A stretch of 32,284 nt of DNA from JABMRP01 sp964444795. Lineage in GTDB: Bacteria; Planctomycetota; Planctomycetia; Pirellulales; Thermoguttaceae. The notes under the pieces were generated by a model, which searched no databases, was not told where the DNA came from, and saw only the letters and a list, made by a program, of their open reading frames with translations. Below are positions 6,451 through 16,900 of this stretch, piece by piece. The stretch is from positions 1-32,284 of the forward strand of contig CAYUIQ010000077.1 in assembly GCA_964444795.1 (NCBI GenBank), in the 5' to 3' direction. Every line of letters starts with the position of its first letter. Position 1 is the stretch's first letter. Made by a program: the position numbers and the translations under genes.

Positions 6451-7251
6451 ATGGACTCGATTGCGAAATTCGCCGAGGTTTGTCAGCGGGCTGCCCGTAC
6501 AGCGGGAGAAGTGCTCCTGCAATGGCGCGGACGGGCCAAAGTCAGCGAAAAAGCTCCCGCCGATCTGGTGACCGAGGCGGATCTGGCGGCCCAGGAGGCG
6601 ATTCAGGATACCATCTTGCGTGAGTTTCCCGACCACGCGATCTTGGGAGAAGAAGGGGTGGTTGCTAGCTCCACCGGGAGCGATTATCGCTGGATTGTCG
6701 ACCCTCTCGACGGAACCACCAATTACGTCCACCAAGTTCCCCACTACAGCGTGTCCATCGCGCTGGAAAGGGCGGGGCAATTGCTGGTGGCTGCTATTCT
6801 TGAACCGTTTTTCGGTGAGTGTTTCACGGCCACCGCCGGATGCGGGGCCTTCCTGGGGAAGCATCCCATACACTCGGGCCGGGTCACCGAGCTTTCCGAT
6901 TCGTTGGCTGCCGTCGGGCTGCCGCCGAGAGCCGGAGACGATTCGCCCGACGTGCAGTTCTTCCTTCAATCGGTGACCCACTGTCAGGCCATTCGCCGCA
7001 CGGGTTCGGCGGCGCTGAATTTTGCCTATCTGGCTGCGGGTCGATTTGATCTATTCGCCTGTTTTAGCACCAAGATCTGGGATGTCGCCGCCGGAATCCT
7101 CATCGCCCGCGAGGCTGGCGCTATGGTTACCGCACCAGATGGGGGGTCTCTGTCCCTTGAATCGGGCCAGTTTCTTGCCTCGGCCAATCGCCAACTCCAC
7201 GAGCAAGCACTGCAAATGCTGCAACCCATCGTTGGCGGCGGTGGCAGCTAG
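6451..7251 (+). CDS. Inositol-monophosphatase-family phosphatase
   Basis: A 266-aa Mg2+-dependent phosphatase of the IMPase/SuhB/CysQ/HisN superfamily, which removes phosphate from sugar or nucleotide monophosphates in the cytoplasm. Metal-binding motifs are all present: GEE (67-68), DPLDGT (84-89) and IWDVAAG with Asp211. TGSAAL (184-189) also fits the family. Length matches typical members (about 260-270 aa). The exact substrate cannot be set; inositol-1-phosphate and histidinol phosphate are both possible. The start at 6451 follows a TATAAT 30 nt upstream, and the Shine-Dalgarno is weak (GGAAAACGGA). The C-terminus ends in a GGGGS run. Confidence 0.9.
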   Translation: MDSIAKFAEVCQRAARTAGEVLLQWRGRAKVSEKAPADLVTEADLAAQEAIQDTILREFPDHAILGEEGVVASSTGSDYRWIVDPLDGTTNYVHQVPHYSVSIALERAGQLLVAAILEPFFGECFTATAGCGAFLGKHPIHSGRVTELSDSLAAVGLPPRAGDDSPDVQFFLQSVTHCQAIRRTGSAALNFAYLAAGRFDLFACFSTKIWDVAAGILIAREAGAMVTAPDGGSLSLESGQFLASANRQLHEQALQMLQPIVGGGGS

Positions 7252-7586
7252 GCTCTCCGGGGACGCTCACCCCCCCATCTTTTTCGCCCGACAACGAAGA
7301 ATCCGGTTTATGCGCCTTGTGCCGGGACATGCTGTCGTTCTGGGGGAAAATCTGCGGGTTTGACGCTTCAAGCGACTAGCCGGGCTTGATAAACTGGAGA
7401 AAGGTTTCTTTCGCCCGGCAGTCCTCTCTTTCAATTCTCGCGAGAGTCTCCCGCAACCAGCCGGAAGTGACGTTCGGGCATCGCAGCCGGTGGTCGGCCG
7501 GGGCTGCTCGGAATAACACACACCGGGTGCATGGAAACCACGAGGCGTGCGGACGAATCGTCGAACAGCAACCCGAACACAATGGC
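7252..7586. other. 335-bp intergenic region ahead of the giant gene pair
   Basis: No convincing gene. A C7 run in CTCACCCCCCCATC (from about 7267) follows the IMPase gene and resembles, in reverse, two G-rich strings found at 20073 and 21918. A TTGACG at 7360 has no matching -10 box at normal spacing. I could not place the promoter of the downstream operon. Confidence 0.4.
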
Positions 7587-10500
7587 ATGGCTCGGCTTAT
7601 CACTTGGATCATCTGCGTCTGGCTTGTCGGGGCAAGTATTGCCGGCGCTCAAGGTCCAGACACACCGGATGATCCAGGCGTATCGCAACCCGGCCAGCCA
7701 CCAACGGCCAATGGCACCTCTTCTCCGGTCGTCGAGAAATCTCTTGAGATCTACTATGTTCGCGACGAGAAGGACAAGCTCGTGCCCGTGGTGGGCTTCA
7801 CGCTAAAGCGATTCCAAGAATTGTACGACTTGAAACAGGAACTTGAAGGCCGCGATCAGAAGCCGCGTTATAGTCTTCAAAACATCACCGCGACCGGGAC
7901 AGTCACGGGGGCAGTGGGGGCGACAGACCATGCCGAACTAACCATCGGATTCCAGGTGGTGGTTCGAGATGAAGGGCCGGTGCGGATTCCGCTGCATTTG
8001 GATCGGGCCGTGCTGCGGGAAAGCATCAAGTTTCAGGGCCCCGGCGAACTGTTTCTTCATTTCGACGAGCAAGAAGAGAAATCCGACGGCTACGTCGTCT
8101 GGCTCTCTGGCGGGGCGGAGAAATCGCGCCAGATCACGTTGCGCGTGTTGGTCCCGCTGGAAACGGTAGGCAGTCGGCGGCGACTGCGGCTGCGCGTACC
8201 TCGGGCAACAACCTCGAAACTGGAGTTGACCGTGCCGGTGGCCGGTGCCGTGGGCACCGTATCGGACGGGGCCGCGATGGCATCGGTCGAGCAGGTCAAT
8301 GGCAGCAAGAGTCGCTTCTCGGTGGTGGGGCTGGGGGGCGACTTCCAATTGACCTGGCACCAGGCAGGCACGCCGGTAGCCGACGTGCCTTCCGTGCTGG
8401 AGGCCTCGGCACTGGTCACGGCAAAGATCGATGGCCGGGCCGTGCATACCGACGCCGCGCTGACGGTGCGCAGTTACGCCGGGGCGATCAAACCGTTCCT
8501 GGTTCGCCTGCCGCCGGAGGCCGAATGGATCCCCACCAATCCGACCGGCTATACGATCGTGCCCGTCAAACCCCAAAACGGCGAACCATCGGCGGTGGAG
8601 GTCCGTTTTCTCGAAGACACATCCGGCCCCGAGACGATTCGCCTGAGCACCAAACAGACGCGACCTTCCTCGGGAGAGGAGGCCTGGTTCGATCTGTCGG
8701 GCTTCGAGGTGATGGGCGCCGCCGGGCAGTCGGGCTACGTCGCGGTGGTCACCGACGAGGCGTGGGGCGTCTACTGGGGTGATCGCCAGGGGATTCATCA
8801 GGTCGACCAGTTACCCGAATCGCTGCAACAGGAGAACGTCGTCGCCCGGTTCCAATACGTCAGTCAACCCTATCAGCTCCTGGCTCGTGCGACGCGCCGC
8901 ACGACGAAGACGAGCGTGGAGCCGGAGTATCTGTGCGTGGTTTCCGCCGATCGGGTGGAACTCCGGGCTCGGTTGAAGTACGAGGTGCGGGGAGCGCCCG
9001 CCTACCTGTTGCACGTCGACCTGCAAGGCTGGGAGATCGATCAGGTGGGTCCGGAGGCGGTCGTCGTGGCGGCGGATATCAACGTCAGCTCGGCCGGCGT
9101 GCTGGCCATTCCGCTGCAGCGCGCGTCGACCGGTTCGGTGGAAGTGGAATTGCGCGCGTACCGGGAAATCTCGCCCGGCACGGAGCGTCTTTCCTTACCC
9201 CTGCTCAAACCGCAAGCCGATTCGACGCGGCCGGCGACACTGGTCGTGGTGGCCGACGACAACGTCGAGTTGACCCCCGACATTGAGGCGAGCGTCGACC
9301 TGACGCGTCAGCAAGTGGCGCCGCCGATGGAACTGCCCCCGCGGCAGCAGAAGCCGCTCTTCTACCGTGGCGAGGGAACCGATGAGACGGCGTTCGTCGC
9401 CGATTTCCGGACGCTCTCTCGAAGTATTCGCGTCGAGGCCAGCGGCCGGATCGACCTCGCCCGAGAACGCAGTCGGGTCGCGCAAACGTTCGTCTACACG
9501 ATCCAACACGAGCCGGCCGACCGGCTGACGCTGCTGGTGCCACCCGAGTTGGCTGCCGAGGGACAATTGACCGTGACGCAGGGTGAGGAAACCCTGTCCA
9601 CCGAAGTGGTTTCCGCGCCTCCGGCGGCCGAGAACGGCGACGGTCCGGTCCACTGGCGCGTGCGTCTGGGAGAACCGCGAATCGGAACCTGCGAACTCGT
9701 CGTTCGGTACGAGTGTTCCGGCGCGGATCCGACTGCCGAGAAGGAAACCCTGCAAACGATCCCGTTGGTCGTCCCCGGCGAGGGGGAGCTTGTCGGCAAC
9801 GAGCTGCTGGTTGTCTCCGAGGCTCCGATTCGGGTGCGGCCGCGAGACGGAAAGTGGATACAGGACAAGAACGGCCACAACGGGCTGCTGCACACGGGTA
9901 TGCGTCTAACAGCAGCCGAGCCGGTGCCGCACGCGGCGTTTTGGATACGGGTCGATGCTCGCGCCGCGTCGCGCTCCACCGTGGTACGGCGAGCGTGGAT
10001 TCAGACCTGGTTGACCCATTCCGATCGGCAGGACCGGGCCGTTTTCAACTTCTCCACCAGCCGGGAAGAGATCGAGTTGACGATGCCTGAAGGCGTCAGC
10101 CCCGGCCAACTCGACGCCCTGCTCGACGGCGCGCCGGTACTGCTCCAAGGGCCCGGCGACGACCGGCTGCGCGTGCCGATACCCGCGGGGTCGAATCACC
10201 GGGAGCATGTGTTGGATTTGCGCTATCGATTCGAACAGCGTCCACCGCGGGGCGGAGTCGAGTTTGCTTTCCCGCGGCTGGGCGACAACCATTGGGTGCA
10301 GCGCTGGTATTGGCAACTCCTCTTGCCGCAGGATGAGCATCTCGTCTCGTCCCCGGCGGGTCTGACCTCCGAGCGGCAGTGGACGCTGCACGGCTGGGGA
10401 TGGCAACGGACGCCGCTTCTGGAGCAGGGCGACCTTGAGGCCTGGGTCGGCGTCGAACCCTCGCGGGTCGATTCCGGCGGCACGAATCGCTATTTATTCA

Positions 10501-10922
10501 GCGGCATGACCCCGCGCCAGGAATGTCGTGTGCGGACGGCCGGCCGCTCGCTGGTGGTCTTGATTGCCTCGGGGGTCGTGTTGCTCGTGGGTCTGATATT
10601 GATTCATGTACGTGCGATGCGACGGCCGCAGTGCTTGGTGGTCGCGGCCGCGGCGCTTGTCGCGGGGGTGATTTGGTGGCCCGACGCCTCGCGATTGCTC
10701 GCCCAAGCAGCCAGTTTGGGGTTGGTCCTGACACTGCTTGCCATGGTGCTTGAGCGGAAGTTCGTGCGGCGGCGAGTCGCCTGGGATCGGCGGGATAGTG
10801 CCGTGCTGGAAACCGATTCAACGCAGACGGAGTACCGGCCGAGTCGCGTGGGGAGTCCCTCTTCGACGGAGACGGCCCCGGCGCCGGCAACCGGCGAAGT
10901 TTCGCCTTCGGATATCCCATGA
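7587..10922 (+). CDS. Giant envelope protein, single-unit form (1111 aa), unknown function
   Basis: A large protein with a signal peptide (MARLITWIICVWLVGASIAGA, cut near residue 22), a roughly 960-residue beta-rich ectodomain and three hydrophobic segments near the C-terminus (about 987-1007, 1013-1030 and 1036-1056), followed by a basic, Ser/Thr-rich tail that is probably cytoplasmic. The unit opens with LEIYYVRDEKDKLVPV (about 53) and FTLKRFQELYDLK (about 72). It then shows PRATTSKLELTVP (about 205-216) and GGDFQLTWHQ (about 250), landmarks that recur at the same spacing in the next protein. No catalytic motif is visible. The ATG at 7587 is chosen for the signal peptide; no clear Shine-Dalgarno. 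Its stop overlaps the next start as ATGA. I believe related proteins occur in planctomycetes as hypotheticals (not checked). Confidence 0.85.
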   Translation: MARLITWIICVWLVGASIAGAQGPDTPDDPGVSQPGQPPTANGTSSPVVEKSLEIYYVRDEKDKLVPVVGFTLKRFQELYDLKQELEGRDQKPRYSLQNITATGTVTGAVGATDHAELTIGFQVVVRDEGPVRIPLHLDRAVLRESIKFQGPGELFLHFDEQEEKSDGYVVWLSGGAEKSRQITLRVLVPLETVGSRRRLRLRVPRATTSKLELTVPVAGAVGTVSDGAAMASVEQVNGSKSRFSVVGLGGDFQLTWHQAGTPVADVPSVLEASALVTAKIDGRAVHTDAALTVRSYAGAIKPFLVRLPPEAEWIPTNPTGYTIVPVKPQNGEPSAVEVRFLEDTSGPETIRLSTKQTRPSSGEEAWFDLSGFEVMGAAGQSGYVAVVTDEAWGVYWGDRQGIHQVDQLPESLQQENVVARFQYVSQPYQLLARATRRTTKTSVEPEYLCVVSADRVELRARLKYEVRGAPAYLLHVDLQGWEIDQVGPEAVVVAADINVSSAGVLAIPLQRASTGSVEVELRAYREISPGTERLSLPLLKPQADSTRPATLVVVADDNVELTPDIEASVDLTRQQVAPPMELPPRQQKPLFYRGEGTDETAFVADFRTLSRSIRVEASGRIDLARERSRVAQTFVYTIQHEPADRLTLLVPPELAAEGQLTVTQGEETLSTEVVSAPPAAENGDGPVHWRVRLGEPRIGTCELVVRYECSGADPTAEKETLQTIPLVVPGEGELVGNELLVVSEAPIRVRPRDGKWIQDKNGHNGLLHTGMRLTAAEPVPHAAFWIRVDARAASRSTVVRRAWIQTWLTHSDRQDRAVFNFSTSREEIELTMPEGVSPGQLDALLDGAPVLLQGPGDDRLRVPIPAGSNHREHVLDLRYRFEQRPPRGGVEFAFPRLGDNHWVQRWYWQLLLPQDEHLVSSPAGLTSERQWTLHGWGWQRTPLLEQGDLEAWVGVEPSRVDSGGTNRYLFSGMTPRQECRVRTAGRSLVVLIASGVVLLVGLILIHVRAMRRPQCLVVAAAALVAGVIWWPDASRLLAQAASLGLVLTLLAMVLERKFVRRRVAWDRRDSAVLETDSTQTEYRPSRVGSPSSTETAPAPATGEVSPSDIP

Positions 10923-13900
10923 GCAGACGCCGTTGCAAACGACATGGCGGGCGGACAGGTGCCGTCTTGGTTAGCGAGACGAAGCCCGGCAACTGCCTTG
11001 CCCGCTTCACCGTGTTCTCCCTGATCGCCGGAGTCCTGCTGATGGCAGCCGGCGCTGTCGCGGATGAACCCGACCGCCCGGGCTCGGCCGGTGCTGCGAA
11101 TGCCCCGCTGCAATTTCGCCGAGTTTATGCCCCGGCCGATCGCCGAATCGACTGGCCCCGCGACCCGGTTCCGTACCTGCCGATCGACGCGAAGACGTTC
11201 GAGGAACTGCTGCGAAAAGCCCATGGTGCGACGACCAGCACGGAGTCGCCCCGAGGCGCCTCGATGGTGAGCGCCGAGTATGAAGCGCGGCTGGAGGGCG
11301 ACGATTTGCTGGTAGGCACCGCAGTGGCGCAAGTGGAACACGCGGCCGAAACGCCGACGCTTCTCTCGCTCCAACCGTGTCGCCTGGCGGTCGCCAACCC
11401 TCTCTGGCAGTCGACCGAACCAATGCCGGCCGTGATGGGACTTGGCGCCGACGGCACTTTGGGGGTGCGCGTCGAGCAATCGGCGTCGCTGGCGTTCGAC
11501 TGGACCTTTCGTGGGCGTCGCAACGGCGTGCTGGTGACCGAATTCCTCCTGGAGTTCCCCGCTTGTCCCTCGACGCGGCTGGCGCTCGATCTGCCGGATG
11601 ATCTGGTCCCCGAGGTCGATGGCGCTCTCGTGTCGCCGATTGGGGATGCCGTGGAAGGCCGGCGGCAGTGGCGGATCGAAGTGGGGGGGCACCACCGCTT
11701 CCTGTTGCGAATTGCCCCAGTCGAAAGTCCCTCGCCGGCGCAGAGCAGGGTCTCGGTGAGGCAATCGACTCGATACCATCTGAAGAAAGAAGGCTTGGAA
11801 GTTCAAACTCGGCTGGAATTGGACGTGTCTGGTGATCCGCTTTCCCGGCTCACGGTTCGGCTCGATCCGGGCCTACAACTTGTCGACGTGCGACTGGGCG
11901 AAACCATCGTGCCGTGGCTCGACGTCACGCGGCTCGATCCGGCTCAACCCACGTCCCCAGCCGGCAAGATCGTGTTGGAATTGCCCGAGACGATCCGAGG
12001 AACCGGACGTACCTTGCAGTTGCTCGCCGTGGCACCGCTTCAACTCGACCGGCGCTGGCGGTTGCCGACCATCGGGCTGTTCGACGGCTTCTGGCAGGAG
12101 GGAGTTGCCACGCTGGCCGTCGACGGCTCGCTCCTGTTGCAGGCGGTGACTCCCGATGCCTGTTGGCAAACGGGGATCAGCCGATTGCCCGCATCGCAAG
12201 GGGGCGAAACGCTCGATTTTCAGGCTTCGGCAGCCGACGCCTCGCTGGGGGTGACCGTGACCCGACGGCAAAGCCCGTTGCGCGTGGACGCCCTGACGAT
12301 TGTCGAACTGGGAGCGACGAAAACGACGGGCCGGGTCGCCCTGCTGTTGGCGGTGGCCGATGGGCGCCATTTCGAGTTCGAGACCGACGTGGCCCAACGA
12401 TGGATCGTCGACGCTGTCGAGGCGGATCCTCCCGAGGCGCTGGACGATTGGACCGAAATCCTCGGCCCCGCGCGACGACGGAAACTCAGGATATCGCTGG
12501 CCAAGGCCGTCACGCCCGGTCGCCCGATCCGGCTGACGATTCTCGGCCGCGATCTCCGTTCGCCCGTGGCACGAGACCTTACCCTGGCGACCCTCTCGCC
12601 GTTGCGTCTGGCGGGTGGAAACGACGGGCGCCGGACGGTGGCCGTGAGCGCGGCTCAACCCTATCATCTTCGCGTCAGCGGCACGGAACAGATCGAAGGC
12701 GTGCGACGCGCCCACTTACCCCGGTGGCACCAAGAGATCTTGAAGGAACTGCCCGGATGCCTGTTGCTGGAAAACCACCTCCAGACCGAGGACGTGCGGG
12801 TGCGGCTTGCCCAGCAGCAGGCAAGCTACACGGGCACGATTCGCGTGGAGGCGTCGGTAAGCGACGGCCGGTTGGATGAAACATACTGGCTTCGCTGCGT
12901 TCCACAAGCCTCCGGCGTGGAGCGGATCGTGGTCCATTTTTCTCAACGCCGTGAAGTTTCTCCTCAATGGACTCTCGGCACCGAGGGCGCCGAACAATTG
13001 ACGGCCGCACCGCTCGACGAAGCGGGGAAAGAAACGGCCAGCGGGGGGGAGACCTGGGAGATCGTGCTTCCCCGTCCGCGAAGTGTCCCCTTCGACCTGC
13101 GTGCCAGCCGTTCGGTCCGCCTGGCCGACGAACAGCCGATTGGCCTGGCCTGGCTTCCGGAAGCCGCCGCGCAGCGTGCGACATTGGTCATCCGTGCCGC
13201 GGGGGCGACTCCCCTGCGAATCGACAACCGGCACCTTTACCCCGTTCCCACCGCGGCGGCCGCCCCTGATCGGCATCAAACGGCTCGAGCCGCCTATCGC
13301 TACGAACCGGCCCGTCATGCCGGGTATTCGGCCGCGGTGGCGGTGAGCGTATCGCTGGAACCGACGTCGACGACGCCGATGGCGTGGGCTTGGAGTTGCC
13401 GACTCCAGTCGCGTTTCGAGCCGGACGGCCAGGGCTCTCATCTGGTGACCTACCACATGGAGAGCGTCGGAGGCGAACAACTGCAACTCACGCTTCCCCC
13501 ATCGGCAACCGCCGACGCGGTTCGAGGAGTCTGGATCGACGGCACTCGAACCGCATGGCAAGCTGCCGACGACGAGGCGGACCACCGACTGACCGTCGCG
13601 CTTCCGACGGGGCGAAAATTCTCGCGTTTGAGCGTGTCTTTCCTCACCGCCGGGGCCAGCCTGGGAATCCTCGGCCGGCTCGACGCGCCCCTGCCGGAAG
13701 CCCATTTCCCCGTCCTCACCCGTCACTGGACCGTATGGCTGCCGCCCGGTTTTCAGCGCCTGGCGTCGCAGGCCGACCTCGGCAGGCCGGGAAAAACCGT
13801 GACCCAACGATTGTTCGGCCCTCTGGGGCGGGGACGAGCCGACGGGCCGGCCGGCAACGACAAGTCCTTGCGACTTCCCCGCCCGTCGACCGAAACGGCG

Positions 13901-16900
13901 AGCAACGGTTCGCCGTGGCACGGGCTTCCTCCGATGCCTTTTGGGGCGGAGGACACGCGGGGATGGACCATGCACGACCTGGAAATCCCGGCATCGCAAG
14001 GGGCCCAACTGACGGTCGTCGATCGTGGTTCGATCCATGCGCTGGGGTGGATCGCCTTCTTGGCCGCGGTGGCCGTGGGCCGTTGGCTGTTGATCCGGTG
14101 TCCGGTCGGGCTCCTGCTCTTGGCCGGACTCTTCGGTGTCGTCGCGCTCGTTTTGCCCGATCCACTTGTCCCGCCCGCTTCGGGGGCCGTGTTGGGTACA
14201 CTTTTTGCCTTGACCTGGGGACTTGCTCGCCGGCGCGACGCGCTCGCCCCCTCGCACGACGAGAAATCCGAGCCTTCGACCCAGCGGCACACCAACTCGC
14301 CGGCGGTCTCGGCCGGAGTGGTCGCCCTGATCGTCGTGGCCATCCTTTCCGTCTGCGCCCACGCGCGAGGTGATCCGGCCGACACTCTGCCCCAACCCCC
14401 GGCGACGATCCACCGGCTGTTCATACCCGTCGACGACAAGCGGCAACCCACCGGCGACCAATACGACGTACCGGCGGCGCTGTACAACGCGCTGCGTCAT
14501 CGCGCGGATGCCCTGACCGGTGAACCACAATGGGTACTCGGCGCGGGGGCGTATCGGGGCAACCTGGTCCCTCGTGTCGGACGAGGAGGCTTCACGGTCG
14601 CCGATTTCAAAGCCAGCTACGATCTGCTGGTGATCGGGAAACCGGCGCGAATTCATATTCCCCTGCAACTTCCCGGCGCGAATCTTCTGCCCGAGGGGGC
14701 AACGCTCGACGGCCGGACCATCCTGGCCGAGTGGGGCAGTGACGGGAAATCGCTGATCCTCAACGACGTACCGGAGCCCGGACGTTATCGCCTCGAGCTG
14801 TCGCTTCAGCCGGCTCTGCGCGACGAGAACGGTAGCTCGGGTTTTGACCTGCTGATTCCCCGTTTGGTCACCTCGACGCTGGAGTTGAACCTGCCGCTGG
14901 GCACCCCGCCGATCCGCGTGCCGACGGCCGTGGGATCGGTCGTTCTGGAGGAGGGTGGGCAACGGTTGGTGGCCGACTTGGGTCCCACCGACCGGCTTGG
15001 CGTTGACTGGGCTCAGAGCGAGGGGCTCGGCGGCGACCGCACGGTTACCACCGAAGAGCTTTACTGGGTCAAGATTCGGCCCGGTTCGGTCGTGATCGAT
15101 GCCCGACTGACGTTTCGCGGCGATAGCAGGCAGCTTACCCAGGTGCTTCTGGCTGCCGACCCCCGGCTGCGCATGTTGCCGGTCGACGATGCCAATACGA
15201 CGATCGTCGCTGTGCAAGTGACTCCGGGCCAACCGCAGACGATTCGGATGGATCTGGCCGAAACAGACTCCAATCAGGTTGTGGTCGAGGCAACGTTTCT
15301 GTTGAGCGGGGCATCGGGCGTGGGAAACCTGCGACTGCCGCACCTGCAAACACAGGACACGCGTCCCACGGCCCGATGGGTTGCCGTCACGGTGGACCCG
15401 TCTCTGCAATACAAGATGCCTTCGTCCGAAGAAACGGACGTGGTGCCGGTCGCCGATTTCTCCTCGCAATGGGGTGCCTCGGAAGCCAAACCGCAATGGG
15501 TCTATCGCCTTGCACCCGACTCGCACGCGCCCTGGCTGTTGACCACCAGCAGGGTGCCAAACGAGACGGTGGCCGACCAGGTGGTGGCGGTGAGTTTTGA
15601 TCTGGGGGAGGCCGAGATCCATTACCAAGCGGAGTTGACGCCCAACCGAGGCCGCCATTTCCAGCACCGGCTCCAAGGTCCACCGGGCATGAAGATCGAC
15701 CGTGTCTCCGTTCTCGCCGGCGAAGAAGAACGAGCGGCCCGCTGGTCGGGCGATCCGACCAGCGGCCTGATTACGGTTTTCTTATCCGAACCGGTCTCTG
15801 GGCGGCATGAGCTTATGCTGCGCGGCCGATTGTCGTATCCGGCGAAGAAGACCATGCCGCTTCCCGTGGTGTCGATGACCGATTGCCAACTCCGCTCGAC
15901 CGACATCGCAATTTTCCGCCGGCCGGCCGTCTCCGTGCTGGTGACCGCCCGCTCGGGTCTGCGGAAAGTCGAAGCGCCGAACGTCAACGGTGAGAACTCC
16001 GGCTTGGGCCGGTTGCACGAGGGCTACACGGGCGACGGCAAGCCCATCGATGCCATGGTGAGCGTCGGCCCCAATCTTCCCGACGTCATTGCCGATCAGG
16101 TCACCCGACTGGTTTGGGACGGCCAGGCCTGGAGATTGCACCTCGACGTCCAGATGGACGTCCGCGACGGTTGGCTCGACGCGATCCGTTTCGACGTTCC
16201 CCCCGGTTGGATTCCGTCCGAGGAAGTTGAACCGGCGGCACGGGCGACCGTCACCGAGATTCTCGGCACCGACCGCCGGCAGTTGGTCGTTCGTCCACCC
16301 GATGCGATCCAGGGACCCTATCGATTGCGCGTCAGTGGCGAGTTGAAACGCGGGCTGGAAGATCAACTCCGCGTTCCGCCGATCACCATGCGGTCGGCCA
16401 AGGAGGTACGGCAATACGTGCTCCTGCCGTCGCGGTATGCCGCCAAGGCAGTCCGTTGGGAAACCCAGGGATTGCAGAAGACAACGCTACCGGAGGAACT
16501 CGACGCGTCGTCGACCTCTTCCTCGGCTGAAGTCTACCGGGTCACCGACGAAAACTTCCTGGCGGTTCTCAAGCCGGCCGAACGTTCCGTGGCCCAGGCC
16601 CGCGTGGATTCGGCGGAGATTCAGGTGGCGTGGGACGAGGGTGATTCGTACCGAGGCGTGGCTGCGATCACCCTGGAACCGGCCCGGCTTTCCGAGGTCT
16701 TCCTGATCATGCCCCAAGGGCAGCAACCGTTGGCCGTTTTCGTTGCCGGCGTACCAGCGGTACCCGAGGCCACCCGGCGGCCGGATCGTTTTCGCGTGCC
16801 CCTGGGACCCGCTGCCCTGCCGCAGCGGATCGAAGTCTTGTTTTCCGGGACGCTGCCCTCCTGGACATCGTCCCGGCATCGCCGATTCGAGTCGCCCAGC

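Noticed and set aside
7360..7395. TTGACG followed by a TAAACT as a promoter for the giant gene pair
   Set aside because: The spacing is about 24 nt, well outside the normal 16-18 nt.
12716..15676. A 986-codon open frame on the minus strand inside the 2264-aa gene
   Set aside because: Composition is dominated by Arg, His, Gln and Gly with no domain or membrane pattern, as expected for the antisense of a GC-rich gene. The plus-strand frame has a signal peptide, ordered membrane segments and internal homology.
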